Source: Actinomycetes bacterium (GTDB taxonomy: Bacteria > Actinomycetota > Thermoleophilia > UBA2241). From it: a DNA stretch of 64,000 bases. Below, one piece after another: positions 53,867 to 63,615 of this stretch (positions are counted from its first letter, which is position 1; each line of letters opens with the position of its first letter). The stretch spans positions 66,737 through 130,736 of the forward strand of contig JAKPOQ010000004.1 of the NCBI GenBank assembly GCA_029547745.1, given 5' to 3'. The translations under genes and the position numbers were made by a program. Below the pieces are notes generated by a model that saw only the letters and a list, made by a program, of their open reading frames with translations, made no database searches and had not been told where the DNA came from.

Positions 53867-54862
53867 GTGGCGAGCGACGAGCATGATCGCGGGCGCGAGC
53901 CGGTGACGGGCCTGACGGAGGTGGAAGGGGCGGCGGCCGGCGCCGCCGTCGCGGCGGCGCCGGCCGCCGCCCCCAAGGTCCTCAGCCCGTGGTCCGACAC
54001 CTGGCGGCGGCTCAAGAAGAACAAGCTCGCCCTCATCGGGTTGGGCATCATCGCCGTGTTCATCGTCGTGGGGATCGTCCAGGTGATCGCCTACCCGCTC
54101 ACGGACGGACGCGGGCTGACGCCCTACGACCCCAACGCCGAGAACTACAGCCTGTCGCCGACCGGCCACGGTTCGTCGCCGAGCCTGTCGCATCCCATGG
54201 GCACCGACTACCTCGGCCGCGACATCCTGTCGCGGGCCCTCGTCGCGACCCGCATCTCGCTGCTCGTCGGCGTCATCGCCGTGGCCATCGGCCTCATCAT
54301 CGGCCTCATCCTGGGCCCGATCTCGGGCTACTACGGCGGGTTCGTCGACACCGTCATCATGCGGCTCGCCGACATCTTCTTCGCCTACCCGTACATCCTC
54401 TTCGTGCTGCTGATCATGACCGTCCTCGGGCCCGGTTTCGTGAACGTGTTCCTGGCGATCGGCATCTTGGGGTGGGCATCCTTCGCACGCATCGTGCGCG
54501 GCCAGGTGTTGAGCGTGAAGAGCATGGAGTACGTCGAGGCGGCCCGTGCCCAGGGCGCGAGCGACCTGCGCATCATCTTCCGCCATGTGCTGCCGAACAG
54601 CATGGCGCCCGTCTACGTGACGATCGCCATGTCCGTCGGCGGGGCGATCGTCACCGAGGCGGCCATGAGCTTTCTCGGCATCGGCGTGCAACCCCCGAAC
54701 GCGAGCTGGGGCAAGATGATCTCCGACTACCTCAACTACCTCTTCGCGGGGAGCTGGTGGATGGTGCTGTTCCCCAGCGTGCTCCTCACCGTCACCGTCT
54801 TCGGCTTCATCTCGTTCGGCAATGGCCTGCGCGACGCCACCGACCCGAGGCTCAAGGAGTAG
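53867..54862 (+). CDS. dppC: peptide ABC transporter permease (DppC/OppC type)
   Basis: A 331-residue partner permease. An Ala-rich cytoplasmic N terminus (residues ~20-37) precedes the first helix; HPMGTDYLGRDILSR is the typical DppC segment after it. The coupling loop reads EAARAQGASDLRIIFRHVLPN, with later WGKMISDYLNYLF near the end. The start is GTG 53867, one base after the dppB stop, so the two subunits are made in step. dppD follows after 2 bp. Confidence 0.93.
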   Translation: MASDEHDRGREPVTGLTEVEGAAAGAAVAAAPAAAPKVLSPWSDTWRRLKKNKLALIGLGIIAVFIVVGIVQVIAYPLTDGRGLTPYDPNAENYSLSPTGHGSSPSLSHPMGTDYLGRDILSRALVATRISLLVGVIAVAIGLIIGLILGPISGYYGGFVDTVIMRLADIFFAYPYILFVLLIMTVLGPGFVNVFLAIGILGWASFARIVRGQVLSVKSMEYVEAARAQGASDLRIIFRHVLPNSMAPVYVTIAMSVGGAIVTEAAMSFLGIGVQPPNASWGKMISDYLNYLFAGSWWMVLFPSVLLTVTVFGFISFGNGLRDATDPRLKE

Positions 54863-54864
54863 CA

Positions 54865-55890
54865 GTGGGGGAACGTCTGCTCGAAGTCAAGGACCTCTCC
54901 ACCCACTTCTTCACCCATGTCGGAGTGGTCAAGGCCGTGAACGGGGTGAGCTTCACGCTCGACCGCGAAGAGACGATCGGCATCGTCGGTGAGTCCGGCT
55001 CGGGCAAGACCGTGGCCGCCCTGTCGGTGATGCGCCTCGTCCCCGACCCGCCGGGCAAGATCGTCGCCGGCGACGTGAGGCTCGCGGGCCGCGACCTGCT
55101 CGCCCTGACCGAGGACGAGATGCGCGCGGTGCGGGGCAACGACATCGCGATGATCTTCCAGGACCCGATGACGAGCCTGAACCCGGTGTTCAAGGTCGGC
55201 GACCAGATCGCCGAGGCGATCATGCTGCACCAGGACAAGAAGAAGGACGAGGCTTGGGAGATGGCCGCCGCCCTGCTCGAGCGGGTGGGCATCCCCGACG
55301 CGAAGAAGCGCGTGAACCAGTACCCGTTCGAGTTCTCTGGCGGCATGCGGCAACGCGCCATGATCGCCATGGCGATCAGTTGCAACCCCGACATCCTCAT
55401 CGCCGACGAGCCCACGACGGCCCTCGACGTCACGATCCAGGCGCAGATCATGGACGTGATCCGCGAGATGCAGACGCAGTTCCGCTCCGGCGTCATCATG
55501 ATCACGCACGACCTCGGCGTCGTGGCCGAGATCGCCGACAAGGTGATGGTCATGTACGGCGGCCGGACGGTCGAGTACGGACCGGTCGACGCCATCTACT
55601 ACGACCCGCACCACCCGTACACTTGGGGTCTGCTGGGGTCGTTGCCGCGGCTCGACCTCGCCGAGAAGCACCGTCTGCAACCGATCAAGGGACAGCCGCC
55701 GGACCTCCTGCTCCTTCCGCCGGGCTGCCCGTTCGTGGGGCGCTGCGCCTACGAGGTTCCGCGCTGCCGCGGTGAATGGCCGCCCCTCGAGCTCGTCGGG
55801 CCCGACCATGGCGTGCACTGCTGGATCCCCGTCGAGCGGCGCCTCGAGATGCGCGCCGGCCTTCCGCGCTTCAAGGAGTGGGTCGCGTGA
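54865..55890 (+). CDS. dppD: peptide ABC transporter ATP-binding protein (DppD/OppD type)
   Basis: A 341-residue ATPase. Walker [14 protein letters not shown] loop [10 protein letters not shown], signature [12 protein letters not shown], Walker [13 protein letters not shown] and the switch His in [10 protein letters not shown] are all present. The C-terminal oligopeptide extension contains the cysteine pattern CPFVGRC...PRC, which in some family members binds an iron-sulfur cluster. GTG 54865 starts [11 protein letters not shown], directly after dppC. Its stop overlaps the dppF GTG. Confidence 0.94.
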   Translation: MGERLLEVKDLSTHFFTHVGVVKAVNGVSFTLDREETIGIVGESGSGKTVAALSVMRLVPDPPGKIVAGDVRLAGRDLLALTEDEMRAVRGNDIAMIFQDPMTSLNPVFKVGDQIAEAIMLHQDKKKDEAWEMAAALLERVGIPDAKKRVNQYPFEFSGGMRQRAMIAMAISCNPDILIADEPTTALDVTIQAQIMDVIREMQTQFRSGVIMITHDLGVVAEIADKVMVMYGGRTVEYGPVDAIYYDPHHPYTWGLLGSLPRLDLAEKHRLQPIKGQPPDLLLLPPGCPFVGRCAYEVPRCRGEWPPLELVGPDHGVHCWIPVERRLEMRAGLPRFKEWVA

Positions 55891-56954
55891 GCCTGCTCGA
55901 GGTCAAGAACCTGAAGAAGTACTTTCCGATCAAGACGGGAGTGCTCAAGCGGACCACAGGCCAGGTCTATGCGGTCGACGACGTCAGCTTCTCGGTCGAC
56001 AAGGGCGAGACCCTGGGCCTCGTCGGCGAGAGCGGCTGCGGCAAGTCGACGACCGGCCGCACGGTGCTGCGTCTCATCGAGGCGACCGGCGGCAGCGTCA
56101 CGTTCGACGGCGTCGACGTCATGGCCGCCTCGCGCGCCGAGGTGCAGAAGCTGCGCCGCGACATGCAGATCATCTTCCAGGACCCGTACGCCTCGTTGAA
56201 CCCGCGCAAGCGCGTCAAGCACATCATCGGCGAGCCCCTCGACATCCACGGCATCGGCACCGAGCAGGAACGCAGGCGTCGCGTGTTCGAGCTCATGGAG
56301 ACGGTGGGCCTGAGCGCCGAGCACGCCGAGCGCTACCCGCACGAGTTCTCGGGCGGGCAGCGCCAGCGCATCGGCGTCGCCCGGGCGCTGGCGCTGCGTC
56401 CGCGACTCATCATCTGCGACGAACCGGTCAGCGCCCTCGACGTGTCCATCCGCGCCCAGATCATCAATCTGCTCGAGGACCTCCAGGACGAGCTGGGGCT
56501 CACGTATGTGTTCATCGCCCACGACCTCTCGGTCGTCAAGCATCTCTCGGACCGCGTCGCGGTGATGTACCTCGGCAAGATCGTCGAGATCTCTGACAGC
56601 GATCTGCTCTACGACCATCCTCAGCATCCGTACACCGAGGCCCTGCTCTCGGCCGTGCCGATCCCCGATCCGGCGACCGAGCGCGCCCGCCGGCGCATCA
56701 TCCTCGAGGGCGACGTGCCCAGCCCGGCGAACCCGCCCAAGGGGTGCGTCTTCCATCCGCGCTGTCCGCGGGCCCAGGAGGTCTGCACCTCGGCGATGCC
56801 GGCGCTCGCCGTCACCGGAGAGGCCGGCGAGCGCCACCAGGTCGCCTGCTACTTCCCGACCCGCTACGAGGGCGGTCGGCGCTCCGTGTCCGAGTCGTCG
56901 TTCGCCGGCGCCCAGCCCGGCGCGGCCGGCCCGGCGGGGGCCGCGGACGCCTGA
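55887..56954 (+). CDS. dppF: peptide ABC transporter ATP-binding protein (DppF/OppF type)
   Basis: A 355-residue second ATPase of the importer. Walker [14 protein letters not shown] loop [10 protein letters not shown], signature [12 protein letters not shown], Walker [13 protein letters not shown] and the switch His in [10 protein letters not shown] are intact. The C-terminal extension again carries [14 protein letters not shown], a probable metal-binding site. GTG 55887 overlaps the dppD stop by four bases. It completes the five-gene import operon. Confidence 0.94.
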   Translation: MSLLEVKNLKKYFPIKTGVLKRTTGQVYAVDDVSFSVDKGETLGLVGESGCGKSTTGRTVLRLIEATGGSVTFDGVDVMAASRAEVQKLRRDMQIIFQDPYASLNPRKRVKHIIGEPLDIHGIGTEQERRRRVFELMETVGLSAEHAERYPHEFSGGQRQRIGVARALALRPRLIICDEPVSALDVSIRAQIINLLEDLQDELGLTYVFIAHDLSVVKHLSDRVAVMYLGKIVEISDSDLLYDHPQHPYTEALLSAVPIPDPATERARRRIILEGDVPSPANPPKGCVFHPRCPRAQEVCTSAMPALAVTGEAGERHQVACYFPTRYEGGRRSVSESSFAGAQPGAAGPAGAADA

Positions 56955-57045
56955 GCGCCAGGCCTCGCGCCGGGGCGTCGCCTGTCCGATGGGTGTGTCT
57001 CGTCATCGCCGTCGTCACGAGGGTCGCGTCTGTGAGGGTCGCGCC

Positions 57046-57981
57046 ATGCGTGTCGCGGGTCGCCGCGGGCCGGCTGTCGTTCTCACACTGGTCCTGCTGG
57101 GTCTGTCGGTGTTCGGCCTCGGGGCCTGTGGCGGCTCCGGTAACGCGACCGACACGGGCGACGCCGTCCTCGCGCGTGTCAACGGCGAGTCGGTCACGCG
57201 CGCGGACGTCGAGGACGTCCGCGCCGAGGCGCGGCTGGCGGGGGACGAGAAGGACGCCGACGCGGCGCTCGAGGACGCCATCGGCCGCGCACTCGTTCGT
57301 CAGGAAGCGGAGCGCCTCGGTGTCGTCGTGAGTCCGGCGGACGTGGATGAGCGGATCGCCGCCGTGACCAGGCGCCTGGGCGGGGAAGAGGCCCTCGCCC
57401 AGGCGCTCGACGACGCGGACATGAGCGCCGAACAGCTTCGTCGCGGCGCTGAGTATGGGCTGCTGCGCGGCCAGGTGCGGGACGCGCGCTTCGGCGACCT
57501 CGGCGTGAGCGACGCCGCGGCGCGCGCGTTCTACCGCCGCAACCTCGACGACCTCTTCACCGAGCCGGCGGCCGTCGACCTCAGCATGATCGTCGTGCGC
57601 ACCAAGAGGCTGGGCGAGAAGGTGATCGACGAGCTGGCCGCGGGAGCGTCGTTCGCCCGCGTGGCGAAGACGTACACGCGTGACCCGGCGTCCAGGGAGA
57701 CGGGGGGACGGTTGGGCTGGATCGCGTCGGCGTCTCTTCCCGACCCGCTGCGCGTCGCGGTCGAGCGCATGACGAAGGGGGCCGTCACGGGACCCGTCGA
57801 AGGACCGATGGGCTGGTACGTGCTCAAGCTGCACGGGCGGCGCAGCGCCTCGGTCGAGACGTTCGCGGAGGTCGAGAAAGCCGTGCGCGGCGAGCTCCTC
57901 TTGCGCAAGCGGACGCGGGCGCTGGACCGCTGGATCGCGGCCGAACGCAAGCGCGCCGAGGTGGTCCTGAGCTCGCCCTGA
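57046..57981 (+). CDS. parvulin-type peptidyl-prolyl isomerase lipoprotein (SurA/PrsA-like)
   Basis: A 311-residue exported folding factor. The signal ends at LGAC (lipid-anchor cysteine 28), then a SurA-N-like helical region with the typical VLARVNGESVTRADV and a parvulin (PpiC) domain at ~175-280 (LSMIVVRTKRLGEKVIDEL; RDPASRETGGRLGWI; GAVTGPVEGPMGWYVLKL). It probably assists folding of secreted proteins at the outer face of the membrane. ATG 57046 is chosen because GAGGGT lies upstream and the signal peptide starts there. Confidence 0.88.
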   Translation: MRVAGRRGPAVVLTLVLLGLSVFGLGACGGSGNATDTGDAVLARVNGESVTRADVEDVRAEARLAGDEKDADAALEDAIGRALVRQEAERLGVVVSPADVDERIAAVTRRLGGEEALAQALDDADMSAEQLRRGAEYGLLRGQVRDARFGDLGVSDAAARAFYRRNLDDLFTEPAAVDLSMIVVRTKRLGEKVIDELAAGASFARVAKTYTRDPASRETGGRLGWIASASLPDPLRVAVERMTKGAVTGPVEGPMGWYVLKLHGRRSASVETFAEVEKAVRGELLLRKRTRALDRWIAAERKRAEVVLSSP

Positions 57982-57988
57982 GGCGCCG

Positions 57989-58050
57989 GGCGGCGCCACG
58001 GCCGCCGTGCCGGAGGCAGGGATGGAGGCGGCGCCACGGCCGCCGTGCCG
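57989..58050. repeat. 24-bp direct repeat and hairpin after the PPIase gene
   Basis: A 24-bp sequence at 57989-58012 recurs exactly at 58027-58050. Within the region CCGTGCC (58043-58049) pairs with GGCACGG (58054-58060), a likely end of the PPIase transcript. Confidence 0.7.
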
Positions 58051-58124
58051 AAGGGCACGGACCCGGGCGCCGCCCTGCTATACTGCCCCGCGACGCGCGC
58101 GGCCCGGCCGCTGCGGACGACCCC

Positions 58125-58520
58125 ATGAAGATCGTGCTGTGGATACTCGGCGTCCTCGCCCTTCTCCTCGTGCTCCTCGGGGCCGTCAATCGCGCCACGC
58201 TCGTCTCGCTCGACTACGTCGTGGGGACCACGGGTCCCGTCTCCCTCTTCTGGGTCGCGCTCGTCGGCGCGGCGGCCGTCCTCGTGGCAGGTCTCGCTGG
58301 ATGGGCGGCGGGCGCCGCTCGCGCCGGCGGGGCGCGCGCCAAGCTCGAGCGCGAGCTCGAGGCGACCTATCGGCGGCTGCGTGAGAGCCAGGCGCGCGCG
58401 GCGGCCACGCCTGCCGGCGGGACGGCCGTGGCGGACGCGGACGCTGCGACCGCCGCGGCGCCGAACGCAGTGATGCCGGAGGCGGGGTCGGCGCCCGGCG
58501 GGCGCGACGCGCCGGCTTGA
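58125..58520 (+). CDS. LapA-domain (DUF1049) membrane protein
   Basis: A 131-residue protein with two transmembrane helices (residues ~2-21 and ~42-68) and a coiled-coil-like tail (ARAKLERELEATYRRLRESQ), the pattern of the LapA/DUF1049 domain. In Gram-negatives LapA participates in lipopolysaccharide control; in actinobacteria the role is unknown. The last ~40 residues are Ala/Gly-rich. No Shine-Dalgarno sequence stands out before ATG 58125. It is followed by recJ. Confidence 0.75.
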   Translation: MKIVLWILGVLALLLVLLGAVNRATLVSLDYVVGTTGPVSLFWVALVGAAAVLVAGLAGWAAGAARAGGARAKLERELEATYRRLRESQARAAATPAGGTAVADADAATAAAPNAVMPEAGSAPGGRDAPA

Positions 58521-58586
58521 CGCCTGCGGGGCGCCGTCCCGCTATCCGTCGCCGCACGGCGATACACTGAGCGCCGTGATGCAGCC

Positions 58587-61253
58587 TTGATCGACGACGG
58601 TTCCTGGCGCATCGCGCCGGTCGACTACGGCGCCGCCCGGCGGCTGGCCGGCGAGCTCGGCGTGAGCGACACGTTCGCCCAGGTCCTCGTGCGCCGCGGG
58701 TTCGCCCAGCCCGAGGAGGCGTACGCCTTCCTGCACCCTGACGACCTGGTGTCCGACCCCTACCTGGTGCCGGGGGTGTCGGAGGCGCGGCGTCGTATCG
58801 ACCGGGCGCTCAAGCGTGGCGAGCCGATCGCCGTGCACGGCGACTACGACACCGACGGCATCACTGCGACCTTCCTCCTCGTGAGCGTCCTCGAAGAGCT
58901 TGGCGCCGATGTGCGCTGGCGCCTCCCGAACCGCTTCACCGAGGGTTACGGCGTGGCCATGAGCACCGTCGAGGAGCTCGCCGCCGAGGGCGTCAAGCTG
59001 CTCGTGACGGTCGACTGCGGCGTCAGCGCCGGCGACGAAGTCGAACGGGCGCACGAATTGGGGATGGACGTCGTGGTCACCGACCACCACGAGATCGAGG
59101 GCCCCCTGCCCTCGTGCGTCGTCGTCTCGCCGAAGCTCCCGGGGGCGCCGTTCCCCCACCTGGCCGGTGTGGGGGTCGCCTTCAAGCTCACCCATGCGCT
59201 GCTGCAGGACGAGGGCGCGGCTCGCGTCGAGGTCCCGCTCGCCCTGCGACCGTTCACCGATCTCGTCGCCCTGGGGACGATCGCCGACCTCGTGCCGCTG
59301 GTCGACGAGAACCGGACCTTGGTCAGGATGGGCCTCGGGCGGCTGCGCAGCGCGTCGCGCCCCGGTCTCGCGGCGCTCATGGAGGTCGCGGACGTAAGGC
59401 CCGGCGCGCTCACCGCGGGCGGCGTCGGCTTCCGCCTCGCCCCCCGCCTCAACGCCGCCGGGCGTCTCGAAGACGCGACCATCGCTCTCGAGCTGCTGGC
59501 GTGCGCCGACCGCGAGGCGGCCCTTCCGCTCGCCCTCCGCCTCGACGGCCTCAACCGCGAGCGCCAGGAGATCGAGCGCGGCATCTTCGCCGCCGCCGTC
59601 GCCCAGGTCAGTGAACCCTTGCCCCCCGCGCTCGTCCTCTCGTCTCCCGACTGGCACGAGGGCGTCGTCGGCATCGTCGCCTCCCGGGTGGCCGAACGGT
59701 TCCACCGCCCCACTATCCTGCTCTGCGAGGACGGCGAGCTCGCCAAGGGGTCGGGCAGGAGCATCGCGGCGTACGACCTGCTCGCCGGCGTCCACGCCGC
59801 GTCCTCGCACCTCATCGCCTACGGCGGGCACCGCGCGGCGTGCGGACTGCGTCTCGCACGCCGCGCCATCCCCGCCTTCCGCGAGGCCTTCACCGCCCAT
59901 GCGGCGGCGACACTGAGCGCAAGCGACCTCGAGCGCACACGCGTCGCCGACGCCCTGGTGTGCGGCGACGAGCTCAACCTTCAGCTCGCCGACGAGCTTG
60001 AGCTGCTCGCGCCGCACGGGACGGGCAACCCGCGCGTCACCCTTGTGCTGCACGGCGCCGAGGTCGTCGCGCCGCGGCTCACCCGCGACCGCCGGCACCT
60101 TCAGTACCGGGTGCGTCGCGACGGCGCGTCGTGCGGCGCCGTGCACTTCAACTTCGACGGCCTGGGCGAGGTCAGCGCGCCCGGTCGCTACGACGTCGTG
60201 CTCGCGCTGGGCAAGAACGCCTACAACGCCAGCGTCACGGCCCAGGTCGAGGTCAAGGCGCTGCATCGCCTGGCCGCCGGCGACGACGACCTCTGCCCGA
60301 CGCCCTGCGACACGACGTGTGCGGCGCGTCTGCGCGGCGACGAGCTCTGGCGCAGTCTGCTGGACGGCGCCCAGCTTGAGGTGTGGCGGCCGCGGGCCGA
60401 GGCGGCCGACGCCGTCGACCGCGCACGCCGTGAGGGTCGCCTTCTCGACAAGCGCGGCCGCCCGGCCGTCTCGACCGTCGCCGCCCTCGCGGCCACCGGT
60501 GAGCGCGTCCTCGTACTGGTCGCCGACGTTGCCCGCCGGCGCCCGTTGCTCACCCGTGACGCCCTGCCTCCGGCCCTCGCCCGGCGCGCCCTGTACGTAC
60601 AGACGGCGTGCGCCCAGCGCCTGCGGCTTGCCGTCGGTGCAGGCGGCGAAAGGGACGGGTGCCCGGTCGCAGGCGTGGGCACGATCGGCGAAGCGGGCGT
60701 CGGGCCAGGCGCGGTCGTGTCGACAGGTCGCGGGGCCGACGGCCCGCCCGACGTGGTCATGGCCGGCGTCGACCTCGCCGCCGCGCATCCCGGGCTGGTG
60801 GGCGCGTTCCGTCACATCGTGTTCGTCGATCCGCCGTTCGGCGCGGCCCTGCACGACGATGTCGTCGCAGCGGCCGCGCCCGACGCCTACATCCATGCGC
60901 TGTGGGGACCCGCTGACGTACACTTCACGGAGCAGGTGCTGGACGCGGGGTACGACCTCGACGCGACGCTGCGCCGCGTGTGGCGCGCGCTCGCCGCGGG
61001 CGGCGGCCGGTTTGACGACCGGCTCGAGCAGGAACTTCTTGTACAAGGGCCGTTCCTCGCGCCGGTCGCGACCGTGGCCGCCGCCCTGCGCGTGCTGAGC
61101 GCGGCCGGGTTGCTGCGGACGGACGGGGCGGCCTACGAGCTCAAGCGGCCGCTACACAAGGCCGACATGACGACCATCGAGGCGTACCGCGCATGGCGCA
61201 GACGGTTCCACACTCGAGCGTACCTCGCGAGCTGCCTGAGGCGGCGGCGCTAG
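58587..61253 (+). CDS. recJ: single-stranded-DNA-specific exonuclease RecJ
   Basis: An 888-residue 5'-3' single-strand exonuclease of the DHH superfamily. Catalytic motifs are HGDYDTDGITA (motif I), VDCGVSAGDEV, VVTDHHEIEG (motif III, DHH) and the DHHA1-region GGHRAACGLRL near residue 410. An OB-fold follows (~450-560), then a C-terminal extension (~580-888) with the RecJ-specific VLVLVADVARR and VFVDPPFGAAL segments, as in longer Gram-positive RecJ. TTG 58587 is the first in-frame start after TACACT (58563-58568). The last 61 bp overlap rel in another frame. Confidence 0.92.
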   Translation: MIDDGSWRIAPVDYGAARRLAGELGVSDTFAQVLVRRGFAQPEEAYAFLHPDDLVSDPYLVPGVSEARRRIDRALKRGEPIAVHGDYDTDGITATFLLVSVLEELGADVRWRLPNRFTEGYGVAMSTVEELAAEGVKLLVTVDCGVSAGDEVERAHELGMDVVVTDHHEIEGPLPSCVVVSPKLPGAPFPHLAGVGVAFKLTHALLQDEGAARVEVPLALRPFTDLVALGTIADLVPLVDENRTLVRMGLGRLRSASRPGLAALMEVADVRPGALTAGGVGFRLAPRLNAAGRLEDATIALELLACADREAALPLALRLDGLNRERQEIERGIFAAAVAQVSEPLPPALVLSSPDWHEGVVGIVASRVAERFHRPTILLCEDGELAKGSGRSIAAYDLLAGVHAASSHLIAYGGHRAACGLRLARRAIPAFREAFTAHAAATLSASDLERTRVADALVCGDELNLQLADELELLAPHGTGNPRVTLVLHGAEVVAPRLTRDRRHLQYRVRRDGASCGAVHFNFDGLGEVSAPGRYDVVLALGKNAYNASVTAQVEVKALHRLAAGDDDLCPTPCDTTCAARLRGDELWRSLLDGAQLEVWRPRAEAADAVDRARREGRLLDKRGRPAVSTVAALAATGERVLVLVADVARRRPLLTRDALPPALARRALYVQTACAQRLRLAVGAGGERDGCPVAGVGTIGEAGVGPGAVVSTGRGADGPPDVVMAGVDLAAAHPGLVGAFRHIVFVDPPFGAALHDDVVAAAAPDAYIHALWGPADVHFTEQVLDAGYDLDATLRRVWRALAAGGGRFDDRLEQELLVQGPFLAPVATVAAALRVLSAAGLLRTDGAAYELKRPLHKADMTTIEAYRAWRRRFHTRAYLASCLRRRR

Positions 61254-63442
61254 CGCGCGTCCCCGAGCAGTACCAGCCGCTGCTCGACGAGCTCTTCGCT
61301 GCGATCGAACGCTACGATCCCGACCCCGACCGCGAGCTCATCGTGCGCGCCTTCGCCGCCGCCTGTCTGCTGCACGGCGGTCAGGAGCGTAAGAGCGGCG
61401 AGGCCTACATCCACCATCCTGTCGGCACGGCGCTGAACGCCGCCGAGCTCAACCTCGACTCGGTCACGATCGCCGCGGCGCTCCTGCACGACGTGGTCGA
61501 AGACACGGGCACGCCGATCACGTGGATCGAGGAGCAGTTCGGCGCCGAGATCGCCATGCTGGTCGACGGCGTCACCAAGCTCACCAAGATGCACTTCACC
61601 TCGCAGGAGGAGGAGCAGGCCGAGAACTACCGCAAGATGATCGTCGCGATGTCGACCGACATCCGCGTCATCCTCATCAAGCTCTGCGACCGTCTCCACA
61701 ACATGCACACGCTCGGCTACCTGAGCAAGCAGAAGCAGATCCAGAAGGCGAAGGAGACGCTCGAGGTCTACGCGCCCCTGGCGCACCGGCTCGGCATCCA
61801 CAACGTGAAGTGGCAGCTCGAGGACCTCGCCTTCGCGACCCTGCACCCGCGCAAGTACCAGGAGATCCAGAGGTGGGTCTCGCAGCGTCGCGCCGACCGC
61901 GAGGACTTCGTCGACGAGGCGGCCGAGTTCCTGCGCGTCGAGCTCGAACGCGCCGGGATCGAAGCCGAGATCACCGGTCGCGCCAAGCACTTCTACTCCA
62001 TCTACGTGAAGATGAGCCGGCGCGGCAAGGAGTTCAACGAGATCTTCGACCTGACGGGCCTGCGCGTGCTCGTCGACTCCGTCAAGGACTGCTACGGCGC
62101 GGTCGGCATCATCCACTCCATCTGGAAGCCGATCCCCGGGCGCTTCAAGGACTACATCGCGATGCCCAAGTTCAACATGTACCAGTCGCTGCACACGACG
62201 GTGATCGGCCCCGGCGGCAAGCCTCTCGAGATCCAGATCCGCACCTCCGACATGCACCAGACGGCTGAGTTCGGGGTGGCCGCGCACTGGCTCTACAAAG
62301 AGAAGGGCGAGCGCGACCCCGACAAGCTGGCCTGGTTACACCAGATGATGGAGTGGCAGTCCGAGACCGCCGGCGACGCGCGCGAGTTCATGGACACGCT
62401 GAAGATCGACCTCTTCGAGGACGAGGTCTTCGTCTTCACGCCCAAGGGCGACGTCAAGAGTCTCGCCGCGGGCTCGACGCCGATCGACTTCGCCTACGCC
62501 GTGCACACCGACGTCGGCAACCACACCGTCGGCGCGAAGGTCAACGGCCGCATCGTCCCGCTGCACCACAAGCTGCACTCCGGCGACATCGTCGAGGTCA
62601 TCACTTCGAAGTCGTCGCAGGGGCCGTCGCGCGACTGGCTCGACATCGTCGTCACGTCGCGGGCGCGGCAGAAGATCCGCCAGCACTTCCGCCGCGAGCA
62701 GCGCGAAGACTCCGAGCACTCGGGCCGCGAGCTGCTCCAGGACACACTCCGCCGCGACGGGCTGCCGGCGACCAAGATCCTCTCGGCCAAGGTCTTTTCG
62801 CAGATCGCCAGGGAGATGGGGTTCGCCAAGCCCGACGACCTGTTCGCGGCGATCGGCTCGGGCCGGGTGGCCGTAAAGACCGTCGCGACGAAGGTCATGC
62901 AACGCGCCGGGACGATGAGGGAGGCGACGCCCCCGCCCGAGATGCTGCCGCATCGCGAAGAGCAGGGGCGCGAAGAGCCCCAGGCCCTGTCCGGCGAGTT
63001 CGGCATCGTCGTCGAGGGCATGAACGACATCATGGTCCGTATGGCGAAGTGCTGTAAGCCCATCCCGGGCGACGACATCGTCGGCTACATCTCCCTCGGC
63101 AAGGGCGTCACCATCCACCGCAGCGACTGCAAGAACGCGCGCGCCCTCATGAAGAATCCCGAGCGCTTCAGCAAGGTGGCGTGGCAGGGCAGGGGCGGCA
63201 TGGCCTTCAGGGTCGAGATCCAGGTCGAGGCTCTCGACCGCAACCACCTGCTCGAGGACGTCGCCCGTACCTTGGGCGATTCCGGCGTGAACATCATCTC
63301 GGGGCAGGTGCAGACGCTGCCCGACGGCGCCGTGCGCGACCGCTTCACCATCGAGGTGGGCGACGTGCGGCAGCTCGACAACATCCTCGCCAACATCCGC
63401 GCCATCGACACCGTGTACGACGCCTACCGCATCGTGGCCTGA
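61193..63442 (+). CDS. rel: bifunctional (p)ppGpp synthetase/hydrolase (RelA/SpoT homologue)
   Basis: A 749-residue long RSH enzyme that makes and degrades the stringent-response alarmone. The hydrolase domain has HDVVEDT and the LKLCDRLHNM-like segment KLCDRLHNM; the synthetase has RFKDYIAMPKFNMYQSLHT; TGS starts at VFVFTPKGDVKSLAAG near 417; zinc-finger/helical region includes MAKCCKPIPGDDIVGYIS; the ACT domain ends the protein. ATG 61193 lies inside the recJ end (61-bp overlap). The stop codon lies inside the stem of a 28-bp hairpin. Both activities look intact. Confidence 0.96.
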   Translation: MAQTVPHSSVPRELPEAAALARVPEQYQPLLDELFAAIERYDPDPDRELIVRAFAAACLLHGGQERKSGEAYIHHPVGTALNAAELNLDSVTIAAALLHDVVEDTGTPITWIEEQFGAEIAMLVDGVTKLTKMHFTSQEEEQAENYRKMIVAMSTDIRVILIKLCDRLHNMHTLGYLSKQKQIQKAKETLEVYAPLAHRLGIHNVKWQLEDLAFATLHPRKYQEIQRWVSQRRADREDFVDEAAEFLRVELERAGIEAEITGRAKHFYSIYVKMSRRGKEFNEIFDLTGLRVLVDSVKDCYGAVGIIHSIWKPIPGRFKDYIAMPKFNMYQSLHTTVIGPGGKPLEIQIRTSDMHQTAEFGVAAHWLYKEKGERDPDKLAWLHQMMEWQSETAGDAREFMDTLKIDLFEDEVFVFTPKGDVKSLAAGSTPIDFAYAVHTDVGNHTVGAKVNGRIVPLHHKLHSGDIVEVITSKSSQGPSRDWLDIVVTSRARQKIRQHFRREQREDSEHSGRELLQDTLRRDGLPATKILSAKVFSQIAREMGFAKPDDLFAAIGSGRVAVKTVATKVMQRAGTMREATPPPEMLPHREEQGREEPQALSGEFGIVVEGMNDIMVRMAKCCKPIPGDDIVGYISLGKGVTIHRSDCKNARALMKNPERFSKVAWQGRGGMAFRVEIQVEALDRNHLLEDVARTLGDSGVNIISGQVQTLPDGAVRDRFTIEVGDVRQLDNILANIRAIDTVYDAYRIVA

Positions 63443-63492
63443 GGCGCGGGGCGGGCCGCCGCAGGGCGGCCCGCCCCGCGCCTCAGGCCACG
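63433..63492 (+). terminator. 28-bp perfect hairpin containing the rel stop codon
   Basis: Arms 63433-63460 and 63465-63492 pair at all 28 positions around a GCAG loop. The 5' arm begins within the last codons of rel and includes its TGA (63440-63442). No T tract is present. Confidence 0.85.
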
Positions 63493-63554
63493 TGCCGAGG
63501 ATCGACGCAGGGCCGGCAGCGGCGGTCGACGCTTCGACGGACCGTCTGGTAGGG

Positions 63555-63608
63555 TAAGCGGCCGAACGCCGTCCTCCAAGATAAGCGCCCGAACGCCGTC
63601 CCCCAAGA
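63555..63608 (+). repeat. 27-bp tandem repeat upstream of the hydrolase gene
   Basis: Units 63555-63581 and 63582-63608 differ at two positions. The second unit ends in the AAGAGG-type Shine-Dalgarno region of the following gene. Confidence 0.8.
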
Positions 63609-63615
63609 GGAAGCC

